Positions 47,638 through 58,559 of a DNA stretch of 64,000 bases are shown here, in pieces. The stretch covers positions 34,981,282-35,045,281 of the forward strand of contig OZ018409.1 in NCBI GenBank assembly GCA_963969595.1, given 5' to 3'. A program made the translations under genes and the position numbers. How positions within the stretch are numbered: the first letter of the stretch is position 1; each line of letters opens with the position of its first letter. The notes under the pieces were generated by a model. It worked only from the letters and a program-made list of their open reading frames with translations, was not told where the DNA came from and searched no databases. Origin of the DNA: Neckera pumila. Taxonomy: Eukaryota > Streptophyta > Bryopsida > Hypnales > Neckeraceae.

Positions 47638-48447
47638 AAATAAATGAAGATGAAATTTTTTGTCTTACTTTAGGGACGAGCATTTTGAAACAACCTTGAG
47701 GCTTAAATTACAACAAAATTATATGGGAGTGTTTGTGAAGAATTAGAGGAACAAGATAGGGAATAGCAACTAAACTCTAATTAGTGGGCCAACAATTCTA
47801 TATGAAACCAAAATGAGACTTCAAGCCCTCTTAACAAAAACTTCTAATATTTCGCTAATATATTGGTACATTTACTGAATACTCTTTGAAAAGGAATTCT
47901 TATTAGTGTTGTATTTATATTTTGGAAACAAAATAACTTACAATGGTTACCAATAGTCTTTGTCGATTACAAAATTTCTTGATTTAATTTAGGGATTAAA
48001 ATGTCTCTACAAAATATAGACATTTTGTGATATATGTAGTGTGCCATGCAATAAATTGAGTTTAAGAAAATGTAAATCACCTTTAAGACTTCTTTTCTTT
48101 AATCAATTTTAAAAAGCAAAACAAAGTTATTATACAAGTATAATTTTTTGTAAGTTTCTTTATTAGGAGGATGAGAATCCTTTTCAGAATCACATGGTAA
48201 AACAATTGAACTTTTAAATTTAATTTTATGAAGCATTACTGAACAAAAGATTAACAAAAATATTTATCCTTAATTATTGAATTTGTTTCAAAAATCTCTA
48301 ATAACATTTTTATCATATTAAAACCATTATAACTAAAAATCTTTATTATAGGAGTCTTATTTATTTATTATTTTATTTGGCTAGTATATACGTAGTAACC
48401 TTTATTATGTCATATATAAAAAATAACATCATAAGCAAAAGGCATGG
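47638..48447. other. A+T-rich intergenic DNA
   Basis: No frame or repeat ends that I can support. Confidence 0.6.
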
Positions 48448-49025
48448 TTAACCCCTAAAGGACCATGAGTGCAGATTTTGAACAATGAATGAACGGAAAC
48501 ACATCCTAAACTCACCGAAATGCGTTTTTTCATCTATCAATTTTGTCTGAAGGTTCTTATACATTCTTCTTTAACATTTGTACAATTTAGATTATGAAGA
48601 TTTTGCTTTGCAAATATTCTATAATTCAAAAGGTATCGAGAGGTCTAGCCTCAAAAAGTAACTTTTTTAGTTCAAAAAATGACCCTTCAAAAATGACTTG
48701 AATCAAAAAATCAAATAAAAATCTTCAAAAATGATTATAATTAGAACTTAATATTTTAAACTTACAGGGAAAAAAATCTTTTAAAAATCATAAATATTCA
48801 ATCTATAATTGATTTTAGAAGGAATTTTCAATTTATGGCTTCGAATTTTATTGGAAAATATTGGTATGTATATTTGTTGATCTAACCGTATAGATGTGAT
48901 CTATAAATAGCATTTTACAACTATTGTTTGAGAGTCATCATTAGAATATTCTTCTAAATTGCATTTTATAATAGATCTTCACAATTTTGGAAATCTGGAC
49001 ATCCCTGCGGTCCTTTAGAGGTTAA
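48448..49025. mobile_element. TTAA-bounded element, family C copy 2
   Basis: The tips are TTAACCCCTAAAGGACCATG and CGGTCCTTTAGAGGTTAA, a 17-bp terminal inverted repeat with one change. The 578-bp body is collinear with 14874-15446. It is non-coding. Confidence 0.85.
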
Positions 49026-49549
49026 AAGTAAGACACTGAGTACTTGCTTACTAAATATTAATTTTTAAAATATTCTGTTCAATTTGGTTACTTTCTTATT
49101 TCAATATTTCATAAAATACATATTTATGAAAAAAATGAAATCTCAAAATTTTTGGCATCCATTTAAAAAAATATTTTCTTGCCAACCATCCCTTCCAAGG
49201 ATGATATTACTTTAGCTATATGAAGACATCTATTTTATTTTCTCAATAATTCATTACAAAGTGAAATCATATAATATGATTTCAAGAATAATCAAAATCT
49301 GAAAGTTGTTCATGTTTTATAACAAATTTGTAAAATCAAATTTGTAAAATGAACATTAAAATTGACCACAAAGACACAAAGTTAACCAAGGTGATAATAG
49401 ATAATTAGATCCAAACTTTGGATAGTATTTTTGGATAGAAAATAAATTGAAGATTGAAATTTCTTTAAATTGAAATATTAGCGTGATCATTTTATACAAA
49501 TTCTAATACAAGTTTAAGCAAGATTTGGTAGTATGTATATGCAAAAAGT
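49026..49549. other. A+T-rich intergenic DNA
   Basis: Nothing recognisable. Confidence 0.6.
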
Positions 49550-50264
49550 CAAAGGTTTTTCCTCTTTGTTCTTTGCACAAAAATTGGTAATTTGGAGGTG
49601 GATTGAATCTTCTTAACTTAAAGTTTTTGCTCAACAAAGATTTGTCGCATAAATTTATATGTTGGAGACTTAAGTTGAAAATCTAGAAAAATTTAAAATT
49701 AAATTGGTTTTCATTCTTTGAAAAATTGTTAAGTCGTTACATGATGGAAGGAAAATTTTAAATTGCTAATAGAGCTAATATAGAACTGAAATCTATCCAT
49801 TTTAATGGCAAGATGGTTGTAGAAAGCAATCTAAACCTTTAGGAACTTGTTTTTTTCGCAAATTGTAAAAATTGAGTTCAAAAATGAATCCTCTACGTAA
49901 TTATTTCATAAAAATACCTTGATTGTTTGTAAAACAACATTCTTTATAACTACACATTACTAATCTATATGGATTGAGTTCAAATTTTCTATGTACAAAT
50001 AAATATATCCTATTTCAAAATTAGTTTACAAAGAATTACTTCAAATTATTCAATGATTTTTATACATTGCATGGGCTTGACTATCATTACTTTGATTAGC
50101 ATAATTTTTTCTCTAAGTCACTGATAAAAATAAAAATCATATTTATATAAAGCTAATCTATTATCCTTTTTTTTTTAAATTCAAAAAATCATGCCAAAAA
50201 TTGTGATCATAGATAATTGTCCAATCTCCAAAATTTAGTTGTAGACAATGGTCTTTTAGATTAA
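49550..50264. mobile_element. Degenerate family A copy, left end lost
   Basis: Blocks in the A order (TTGAATCTTCTTAACTTAAA, GTTGGAGACTTAAGTTGA, TTAAGTCGTTACATG) lead to the worn right end GACAATGGTCTTTTAGATTAA-like. Its terminal TTAA is shared with the start of the B element at 50261, so the B copy used this TTAA as target. Confidence 0.55.
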
Positions 50265-51191
50265 CCCCTAAAGTTTCATGACTATGTAATCACCAAAAAC
50301 GCTCCAAAACTGCCATTTCTAATACAACTACCAAATTTTTGGAAAAAAACAATTTTTGACACATGTAACCGTAGGATCTTGTAGTATGATCTTTTGAAAA
50401 CATGTGGTAAAAATTTCAGAAAATTCCACCGTGTGGATCATAAGATATAAGCATTCAAAGTCTTGAAAACCATTTTTTCAATCCTGCGAAAAACTGGGTA
50501 GCTGCACTTTGCAAGCTCACTTTTCAATGAAAAAATGCCGATAAAGGTGGTGCTTCTTTGAATTCAGTTTTGTAAACAAGTTGTCTACATGCATGAAAAA
50601 TTTCACATCATTTGGAATTGTACAACATATAGGAAAAAAATAGTAAGTAGAAAGAAGTAGAAAATGACTCAAAATACTAAATTGTTAAAAATTTAATCAT
50701 GGAATTTAAAAATGCCAATCCCAAAGGTTGTAATGTTGTAATAATCAATCTACATCCTAGGATTTTAGTTTTTTCCAAAAATATTGAAAATTGAGTTAAA
50801 TAAATGACTTTAAAGTTTTTTTTAGAGTAGAGAATCCATAACTACCCGCAAGCCAAAAACCCTCATAACTTTTGACTCATCGATTGAAATGGAGCGACTC
50901 AAAGCTTTTTAAGTATATATAAATGTAGAGAACCAATTTCAAGAAAAAATTCTAGAAAAAATGATTTTTTCTGATCTGCCCAAACTGCCCAGTTACGAAA
51001 AAAAGTAACATATCGGGTCACAACTTTTGACTCGTATTTTGAAATGTCATGAAACTTGGTACACATGAAGATATTCCTCGCCCCCACCTTCTATTAAAAT
51101 TTCAGCCTCAAATATGGATATCTCTAGTCACACGTACCTGCCCAAAATTTCTATACGGCCAAAAAACGCATGTTGGTCCTTTAGGGGTTAA
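50261..51191 (-). mobile_element. TTAA-bounded element, family B, reverse orientation
   Basis: The tips are TTAACCCCTAAAGTTTCATG and GGTCCTTTAGGGGTTAA; 931 bp. It is near-identical to 8326-9257 and 37466-38396 read in reverse. It is non-coding. Confidence 0.88.
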
Positions 51192-51342
51192 GAGAAAGCA
51201 ATGATTAAGACAAATTAGGTTGCTTTCAACATTGAATATTGTGATGTTTAAAGTTTTAATAGAATTTTTGAATACATACATAGATAGAGATTTGAAAGAA
51301 GTCGTGGCATTAAAATTCTAATATTAACATTTGTAATATATG

Positions 51343-51634
51343 CATTAGAGGAGTTTTTAGGGTGTTGGGAGAGTGTGAGTTCCCCTGTGTTTTTAGATTG
51401 CGGGAACGCAGCTGCAAAAGTTGGCTGACGTAGCACAATGACTGCCACGTTATTTTCGGGGGAAAATTAAAAAATTAAAAAAATTGGTTAAAATGATATT
51501 TTGGTGGAAAAAAAAATTCTTTTTTTTTTTTGAAAAAAATAAATTTGACACCCTCGTACCATCATTCCTTGAATCTGGGCAGACTAGGGAACAGCCTGAA
51601 ACAGTCTTCCAAGGCCCCCGAAACTCCTCTAATG
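51343..51634. mobile_element. MITE, family K copy 5
   Basis: The ends are CATTAGAGGAGTTTTTAGGG at the left and CATTAGAGGAGTTTCGGGGG as the complement of the right. Inside are CTGACGTAGCA...TGCCACGTTA and a run of T (51520-51530). Confidence 0.75.
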
Positions 51635-51688
51635 ATTTGTTTGAAGTTTGGATTTGTAAAAACATATCCAATAATGAAATATCATTCT

Positions 51689-51708
51689 CCCCCCCCCCCC
51701 CCCCCCCC
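51689..51708. repeat. Poly-C run, 20 bases
   Basis: Twenty consecutive C, followed by TCTC. It may form an i-motif or G-quadruplex on the opposite strand; length may also be an assembly artefact. Confidence 0.8.
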
Positions 51709-52339
51709 TCTCAAAGTATGTTTTCATACTTAAAAAGTGTTTACAACCTTTTTAGACTAGGTAGCTCCAAATCTTTTTTGTTCTTAGATAGGGTGGTTTA
51801 TATGATACTTAGATAAAAATTAGCTATTTGATTTTAGAAACATAAGTGATTTAACTTTTTTATCCCCCAAAATCAAATTTCCTTCACAAAAAACAACCAA
51901 AATCTTTTGATTGGAGCCAACTAGCAAAAAATCATGCATGAAAAACCCTCTAATTAGTGCAATACAATAATATTTCAATTTGCACTAATTAAAAATGGTG
52001 GGCCTTTGATAATTTAGTGTCCCACCCACTAATAGGACAAATGAGTGTTCCTTTTTGAGTGTCAATGACCAAATCTTACTTCGGTAACCATGATTTGCTA
52101 AGACGTGGTCTAATTTGTGACTCTTACCTTGCTTTTGAAGTCGTTGTCCAGTGTCCAAATTTGAATTTTCTTGCACCTATACAAAGTGATTTCGAATGCG
52201 CTTCCAATCATACAAATTTCGAATTCTAATTATACACCATTCAAAAGTTTAAAATATATCGTGTGAGCCAATCTACCGTTTGGATTAAGTTACGACTAAC
52301 AACATTAATGAAAAAGCCCAAGGGGCTACTGGGGCCTAG
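51709..52339. other. Intergenic DNA, no gene seen
   Basis: A+T-rich with no supported frame. Confidence 0.55.
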
Positions 52340-52893
52340 GGGTCAAAACAGTGGCGGCTCATCTCACTTCCATCGGAGGGTAAAACGAAAAAGTAGCCCT
52401 GGTTTACCGGCCTAGAGGATACCGGTAGTGGGGGTAAATTAAAAAGTTTGGGCCTAGTCAGGACCACACTCTCAGTCAGTAGTGCCTACGCTGAGTACAG
52501 TACGGTAACTTCCACCGAAAAAGTAGTTTTTAAATACCTGATACGTGGTCGTCTCCCAAGCCCCCTTTGTTCCAGTCACTGGTCCCCCCTGCTGACTTGG
52601 AATTGGAGACTCAGTCTGTGACTTGAGAGAGAGACTTGGAAAGACTTTGAATCAGGGGACTTGGTGGGGGGAGGAAATCTCAAACCCTAGCTAGCGCACC
52701 TAACTGAGTCGTTTCGAAGTTGCCGCTCAGTCGCTCATGTTAGTTCGCACCAAGCGCTCATGTTTTTTGTATTTTATGCGTTAGTTTGTTATGTTCTGTT
52801 TGTTCTTTATTGTTGTTAATTAAGCTGCAGTCGCACAAGCATGGAATCTTAGCATCAGGAATTGAGAACGATTGATTTCTGTTGGCTTGCAAA
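52340..52893 (+). promoter_or_regulatory. GC-richer promoter- or leader-like patch
   Basis: G+C rises abruptly. TTTTTAAATACCTG at about 52530 could serve as a TATA-like element, and AAACCCTAGC (52682) is a telo-box-like motif common in plant leaders. GAGAGAGA and GGTGGGGGGAGG tracts lie between them. It looks like the start of a transcription unit, but no convincing product follows. Confidence 0.25.
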
Positions 52894-53130
52894 ATGTTAT
52901 GGCTAGCAGAATCAGTAATAGCTAGGAATTCGAGTGGGAGAGACAGACATCGTTCCACGAGTGTTACAGCAGGAATGGCATGCACATCAGGAGCATTACA
53001 TGCTGTCGTTGAACATTACGAGTACATTACAAGGCGCGAAGGAAGAGGTAAGATGAAGCAAATTAAATCAACTTTTGTCGTTGGTTCATTTCGATCTTGT
53101 GACTCGTATACTGATATACCGGTAGCTTGA
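52894..53130 (+). CDS. Hypothetical ORF, 78 aa
   Basis: An ATG-initiated frame (MLWLAESVIARNSS...) continues through HRSTSVTAGMACTSGALHAV and VEHYEYITRREG and stops at 53130. A donor-like GAAGAG/GTAAGATG lies at about 53047, so the frame could instead be an internal exon ending there, preceded by a possible acceptor at TTAGCATCAG (52860). I do not recognise the product. It lies downstream of the GC-richer patch and upstream, tail to tail, of the DREB gene. Confidence 0.2.
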   Translation: MLWLAESVIARNSSGRDRHRSTSVTAGMACTSGALHAVVEHYEYITRREGRGKMKQIKSTFVVGSFRSCDSYTDIPVA

Positions 53131-54408
53131 ATTAAAAGGAGAATGCGTTGATCTTGCATCATTGACTGACATTGTTGATGCAATGCTGCAATGCTGGCGA
53201 ACGGGAGAATCCAAATGGTACCTTGAAACTTGCGGAAATTAGCAATGCGTTGCATGATTTGGTGTTCGGGCTTGCCTAATGACTTAATTAATTAGTTGCT
53301 TGTCAAATTATTTCTAAAAATATGTCTATTTATGTTATTGAAGCTTTGCAACGGTGTCGTATGCTCATATTATCTACTTTCCGGTATTAATTCTAAAACT
53401 ACGGTGCTTTGTTTTGATATAGTAATAATTTTCAGCTATTTAATTCCTATTCTAATAGCTGGGAGAGCAATTAAGTCATGAAGTGAATCCAGACCTCCGT
53501 CTTTGGTATCACTTTCTCTGATATCTCATTCGCCGTTCAAACACGAGATGTACTTTTCTAAGTGCGGCCTTTGATGTCTGTAAATGGCGCTGCAGTGGGA
53601 AATAGGGAAGTTCATACAACTACTGTACTGGACTAGGAACCAAGGTCAGACTGCACACGCCAGAAGTATACAAGTGAAACTATTTTCCTCTTCAAATTTC
53701 AAATCCTAGGGAGCTCAGGTACTGTACTGTACAATGTCCATTCAAAGTTCATTTTGTGCCTTGACTTATCACAAGACGTCTGAATGCAAGATTTCTTTCC
53801 AAAAAATTATAGTAATTTTTAAAATTAAAATCCACCGACCCTTGACCCGCGGAAATGTAAGTTAATCCGAACTTGATTGTAGTCCTTCCTTGCAAAGGAG
53901 ACCCCTAAGTGTCGTAGAGCCAAGAGTCAAGACCTGAAGACTGATATTGCAATGTGACCGAGAAAGCACCACAAGGTTGAATATAAATACAGACGAAGTG
54001 GTTGCAGCACGAGTAATCAATTATTTACAATTTTTTTAATTTTTTAATGTTACATGAAGGATCGTGTCTGACTGAGACCAGCTTAAGTGTGGCAGTCTGC
54101 ACACGGAAACAGTAGTAACTTCTCTACACAGTCAAAAATTGATGAAAAGGAATCTGTGTTGTGTCCACACTGAATCGATCTTCGGATTTGATTCACTTGC
54201 GGACAACAGCTCGTTCACCTGTTTGCTCGTAAGAATTGGAGGAACTGAATAACTGAAGAGGGCATATATTACACTCTGTTTTCCTAAACGTGACGACCTA
54301 ACACCGGAATTCGAAAGGAGACTACACGTATTGAAGAAGTAAGAGAACTTTCTAAGTTATGGTGAAACCAAAAAATTGATGGATGCAAGAATCAGCTTTC
54401 GTCGTTGT
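53131..54408. other. Intergenic DNA and presumed 3' region of the DREB gene
   Basis: No supported frame. The segment nearest 54408 probably holds the 3' untranslated region of the minus-strand gene; no poly(A) site was fixed. Confidence 0.45.
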
Positions 54409-56163
54409 CTAAATGTCGGCGAAGTTCTTCGCCTGGTCGACACCCGTGGTCTTCGGTGTGTCGCAGAAAACGTCCGTGAGAGAGTCGAAGGTCAAATTCG
54501 GCAGATCGGGAAGATCAAAAAGAGGTGGCGGCGGGAGGATTGGAATTGGAGCGTCGTCGTCGTCGTCCCAGCAAACGTTCGTGTCAAGCTGTAGATCTGC
54601 ACACGGCTTCAGAAGGAAGCTTGAAGTCTGGTCTTGGATGTTGTTCCAAAAAAAGGAATCGGACTGTTGAAGCTCCTGTGTTGCAGTGCTGCTGTCCGGC
54701 CAGAATGAAGTCGGGGATCCTGCATCACCTCCCAGCATCGTTGACGATGTAATGGACGATACTGACGAAACTGGATCACTAGCTGTCGTTATACTACTCT
54801 GAAGCTGTGATTCATGCGGCGTTACCATAGCCTGCAACTCGGACTCGAAAACAAGGCTTCCAAAGTCCGTGGGCTGCACTAGCTCAAAAGAATTCTCAGC
54901 AGAGCCCTCGGAGATGGCGTCGTACTCCGAAAAACTTTCAAGACAGCAGTCCTGGCAAGGTTCGGGAGGAGGCCGATGCTGCGTTGTAACTTCGAGCATA
55001 TCTCCAGGCGCGTCACCAGCAAGACTTCCTCCCTTGTACTGGCCATCAGCGGGAAACTCCTTCAGTTTAAACTGAGCTGGAGCAGCGGCGCTCATCTTCA
55101 CATCGGGGCGATGTTGCGTAGAATTCGTTAAGTGCAAGCCTCTCCCTATTCTCTTCGCGAATGGACAATCTGCACCAAGCTCACAGGCGATAATAGGCGA
55201 CCGCAGTCCCAAGCCTCGACCGTAAGTCGTGCTAAAAAACACCTCGCGCGGAAGCTGCCGGTCCGGCGCCAGATCACTAGAACTCAATCTCGAGTAATTC
55301 GACATCACTTGAGGCTGAAAAAGACGATCCGAATCGACATTGCACGACGACGACCGCATTAATACACTCTCACGCGCCGGCGCGTGGCTGAAATTCGGAA
55401 TCGACTGTCCAGTCCGATCACACGAATTATCCGACCACGGAAGATGATGCGAGAAGCTCTCCGTCGGCATCACACCAACTCCAACAGTACGCGACGCGGA
55501 ATGACGTAAATGCGCTCCATCATCAACTCCGTTCAAGCTACAACCAAAACCTTCCCCCAGGTTCGCCATTCCGTTTCCAATCTCCTCTGAATTTACATTC
55601 ATGCTTGTGACAAGACGATGATAATTCGGATGATTATTAAAATTATTATTACTCGCGCTGCTACAACCTCCAGCCATAACCCGATGCTGCTGCTCCCTCT
55701 CATGCGGGAGGTTCAACCTGGCGCCGCTGCCATGATACACAAGCGCAGCCTCATCATAAGCGCGCGCAGCTTCCAACGCCGTCCCGAACGTGCCTAACCA
55801 CATCCTAGTCCGCAACCGTGGCTCTCGAATCTCCGCCACCCAGCGCCCCCACTGCCGCTGCCTCACACCACGGTACTGATGCAATCCATTCTCCGGACCC
55901 CCTCGCCGCCTCCTCACACGCTCCTCGGGCGTGCCATCTCCATCTCCATCTCCATCTCCATCTCCATCTCCCTCTCCCGCCTCCCCCGTCGTCGTCGACG
56001 TCTCCCGCTCCCGCTTGGAATTTTTTTTCCCGCGCGCCTTCGACTTGGAGTCCACATCCGAAGCCTCCGAGCTCACATCCACAGGAGCTCCGCTGTCAAT
56101 CGCTCCATCGTCAATCACCTCACCCCCATCGCTGCCCAGCTTCATCTCCTTCGAATTCACCAT
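54409..56163 (-). CDS. DREB-type AP2/ERF transcription factor, 584 aa
   Basis: Nuclear DNA-binding regulator with a single AP2 domain, residues 97-153 ([19 protein letters not shown] to ARLNLP). Val109 and Glu114 are the DREB-type pair that favours DRE/CRT-like sites, whereas ERF proteins have Ala and Asp. The preceding RRRRGGPEN (84-92) is the GGPxN motif of the DREB2/ABI4 subgroups, and [14 protein letters not shown] leans toward the ABI4 side. A basic nuclear signal ([10 protein letters not shown], 44-53) and an acidic Gly-Asp repeat (65-77) lie N-terminal. The C-terminus is acidic and proline-rich ([17 protein letters not shown], then [19 protein letters not shown], 531-566), likely an activation region. 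The gene has no intron, as usual in this family, but the protein is longer than typical DREBs. The ATG at 56163 is preferred over an in-frame GTG upstream. The family is certain; the subgroup is likely. Confidence 0.93.
   Translation of the reverse strand: MVNSKEMKLGSDGGEVIDDGAIDSGAPVDVSSEASDVDSKSKARGKKNSKRERETSTTTGEAGEGDGDGDGDGDGDGTPEERVRRRRGGPENGLHQYRGVRQRQWGRWVAEIREPRLRTRMWLGTFGTALEAARAYDEAALVYHGSGARLNLPHEREQQHRVMAGGCSSASNNNFNNHPNYHRLVTSMNVNSEEIGNGMANLGEGFGCSLNGVDDGAHLRHSASRTVGVGVMPTESFSHHLPWSDNSCDRTGQSIPNFSHAPARESVLMRSSSCNVDSDRLFQPQVMSNYSRLSSSDLAPDRQLPREVFFSTTYGRGLGLRSPIIACELGADCPFAKRIGRGLHLTNSTQHRPDVKMSAAAPAQFKLKEFPADGQYKGGSLAGDAPGDMLEVTTQHRPPPEPCQDCCLESFSEYDAISEGSAENSFELVQPTDFGSLVFESELQAMVTPHESQLQSSITTASDPVSSVSSITSSTMLGGDAGSPTSFWPDSSTATQELQQSDSFFWNNIQDQTSSFLLKPCADLQLDTNVCWDDDDDAPIPILPPPPLFDLPDLPNLTFDSLTDVFCDTPKTTGVDQAKNFADI
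55934..55971 (-). repeat. Coding hexanucleotide repeat (GATGGA)n in the DREB gene
   Basis: CCATCT is repeated six times on the + strand and encodes an alternating Asp-Gly tract. Repeat-length variation would keep the frame. Confidence 0.85.
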
Positions 56164-56317
56164 AGCTGCAGTCCCTCCCCTCCTCCAGGTACACACCACT
56201 GACCCACCCCAGTCCTAACACATTGATTGCCGAGCAGCCTCCACCCTGCCACCCTTCCGAACGAAAAAAAATTCCTCCGAAATACGACTTGACAAATATC
56301 TCAATCTCAAGCCTCCC

Positions 56318-56323
56318 TTTATA
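56318..56323 (-). promoter_or_regulatory. Probable TATA box of the DREB gene
   Basis: On the minus strand the sequence reads GGCTTATAAAGGGAGG. This would place the transcription start near 56285-56290 and give a leader of about 125 bases. Confidence 0.45.
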
Positions 56324-56361
56324 AGCCCGAATTTGATCTCGATCTGCCTGCGTGCCTGCTG

Positions 56362-56391
56362 CAGTGGACGTTTTGCACGAACCGTCCACTG
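56362..56391. promoter_or_regulatory. Inverted repeat upstream of the DREB TATA box
   Basis: CAGTGGACG and CGTCCACTG form a perfect 9-bp inverted pair separated by 12 bases, about 40 bp upstream of the TATA box. It may be a protein-binding palindrome or chance. Confidence 0.4.
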
Positions 56392-56423
56392 TAGTAGTCG
56401 TAGTGGCAATGCGAATTGCCAAC

Positions 56424-56986
56424 TGTTTCCAAGGCAACTCAACACTACTCTCTGTGCGGGAGTTTCAAGAGGCCAGCCAAAGTTAGTAGCTTCGTCGCTG
56501 GAGTTGGCAACTAAATCTAGGAATTTTGGAGAAAGTTACTATTCATTTAGGCCTTTACCCTTTTTCGTTGAGTGCAGTTGCCTTGGGGGTTTTCCTGGAG
56601 TTGGGTGATATGCTTCGGTGTGGTCCCCCGTCTAAGCCCCATTGGATAACCTTGTTTTCCTTCTAGCATCAGTCATTCCAATCCAAGCTGCTGGCTGCTG
56701 AGTCGTTCCATCCTCTTTGTCAGTTTTTGGGGTGAAAAAGGGGGTGTAAAAAGGGGTGAAATTCACTGCTTTTTGGAGTTTGGGCTTTCAGTTGGACCCT
56801 GGAATGTAGGTGAGTGACTGATGGCGTGTGACGAAAAGCTGTTATTAGTAAAGTGGCCTTACATAATATCGTCCAACTGGGACTTGGGTGTCAAAGTGGG
56901 CAGAAATTTCCTCCGTCGAGATGCAAATTACCCCTGGTTTGTAGTGGCTTTTGTAACTTAAGTCTGTTCAGTCCGCTGGGAGGATT
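56424..56986. other. Upstream flank of the DREB gene
   Basis: Moderate G+C, no gene. Short G-rich repeats (GGGTGAAAAAGGGGGTG, AAAAAGGGGTGAAATTC) lie at about 56728-56763. Confidence 0.5.
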
Positions 56987-57195
56987 CATAACATTATTAA
57001 ACCTCATGGTTCTTTCCCTCTGACATGAGGTATAATCCCCCCCGGATGCCCGGAGGGGAAATTTAGTTATATTTAACCCAGCCTGATTGGTTGGTGCTAC
57101 TGAACTTCTGATAAGATCTGGACATCATTGGTTGGGAGGGTCCTAATATTGGGGGAGCAAAAAGGACCCCCCCAGTGAAGCTTAATAATGTTATG
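56987..57195. mobile_element. MITE, family P copy 1
   Basis: The inverted ends are CATAACATTATTAAAC and CTTAATAATGTTATG. ATT flanks both sides, a possible 3-bp target duplication. The sibling copy begins 35 bp downstream. Confidence 0.6.
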
Positions 57196-57229
57196 ATTGA
57201 CCCCCTTATTACCCCGTTTTCACCCCTAG

Positions 57230-57449
57230 CATAACATTGTTAACCCAGCGCCATCTTTCCCTCTGACGTGAAGGGTAATCCCCCCTTGGATGCTTGCGGG
57301 GGGATTTAGTTATGATTCAGCAATTGGTTACTGCTCTGATAGGATGAAGCTTGCGCACATCATTGGCTTGGGGGGGGGGGGGGGGGGGGGGGGGTCCTAA
57401 TATTAGAGGAGCAAAAGGGGCTCCACCATTGAAGGTTAATAATGTTATG
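57230..57449. mobile_element. MITE, family P copy 2, containing a poly-G run
   Basis: The ends are CATAACATTGTTAACC and GGTTAATAATGTTATG. It aligns with copy 1 through CTTTCCCTCTGACGTGAAGG and GGGATTTAGTTATG. Where copy 1 has GGTTGGGAGGG, this copy has 25 consecutive G (57370-57394). Confidence 0.65.
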
Positions 57450-57459
57450 AGAGAAAACA

Positions 57460-58250
57460 CTGGAATTTTTTATTTGGCACCCATGGTAAAATTTGCAAAT
57501 TTTGGTTTCATATTTGTAATCAGAGACCCCAAATTAAGGTAGAGCCACCCATTCCCGACCAATGACCCATTTCCAACCTATAGGTGCACGTGTTTATGAC
57601 CAAGCTTAGAATGTTTTGTTTTTTCCTTTTCAAGGTTGGAACTAATAAATACATGACACATGTCCTAAGTTGTGAGAAAGAAAGTAGGAAATACTGATTA
57701 GGAAAAAAGTTATTGAATGATTGGAATGAGAAGAGCTAGACATTGGTCATAGGTCTGGAGCACTTTTTGCCTCCCAAAATTCATAGTAATTTCAGTTCAT
57801 GCGATAAAATTACCAAATTTTTTGCAATCCTTGTCATTTCTATCGTTGAACCTCTGAAAAATATTTGTTTTGCCTTCACCACTCCAGATCATATTGGAAT
57901 TCTTTATTTGGTCAGTTATAGGTAGCTCTACTTAGTAGAAGGGGGGTGAAAACATTCAAAATTTATACAGCACAAAATAGGGGGCAATTTTTACATTTAC
58001 CCTTAGATGGGGCATTAAGGGGGTCAATCCTCCTTGATGGAGAATTAACTAATCCATTTTTTTGGCGGTGGTGAACTAACCCCTCGCTTGGCCCCTTGGG
58101 AAAATGCTAAAATTTTTTATTTTCTATGCATAATCAAATTTGCAAATTTTGAATTCATATTTGCAATCAAAGGCTCCAAATTAACTTAGAGAGGTATAGA
58201 AGATAAATTTATTGGGCACAAAATAGTTTTTTTTTTTTTTTACATGCACC
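57460..58250. repeat. Family N and family G repeats, mixed
   Basis: 57460-57540 and about 58090-58240 are family N (AAATTTGCAAATTTTG, CATATTTGCAATCA). 57535-57930 is family G, bounded by GGTAGAGCC at the left and GGTAGCTCTACTT at the right, which are partly inverted. No coding sequence is seen. Confidence 0.5.
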
Positions 58251-58559
58251 CATGGAATGACTTAGGGGGCCGAGCGAGTGGATCAATTCACCCCAATCTT
58301 TTTTTTATCCCGGAAAAAGCAAAGGAACTTACTCTGTGTGAAGATCAGATTTGACATAAATTAATTTGGTTTCGTAAAAAAAAGTGTCACATTGCATCTA
58401 GTGATTGGTGCAAGGTGATATAGACTTCTCAATATCTGACGTGGAAATTCCATTTCGGCACCTCTTTACCAAATTTGACCTTCACGTATAGTATCAGTTT
58501 CCTTGAGATGATCAAAATTGGAAAATCGGAAGTCATTCTTGAAATGAGAGACTTTAAAT
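58251..58559. other. Intergenic DNA, no gene seen
   Basis: A+T-rich, nothing recognisable. Confidence 0.5.

Noticed and set aside
56164..56199. Twelve-residue N-terminal extension of the DREB protein
   Set aside because: It would start at GTG. The first ATG in frame is at 56163.
55818..56218. Plus-strand frames of about 95-115 codons opposite the DREB gene
   Set aside because: They are shadows of the GC-rich coding strand, with repetitive Ser-Pro-His content from the hexanucleotide repeat.
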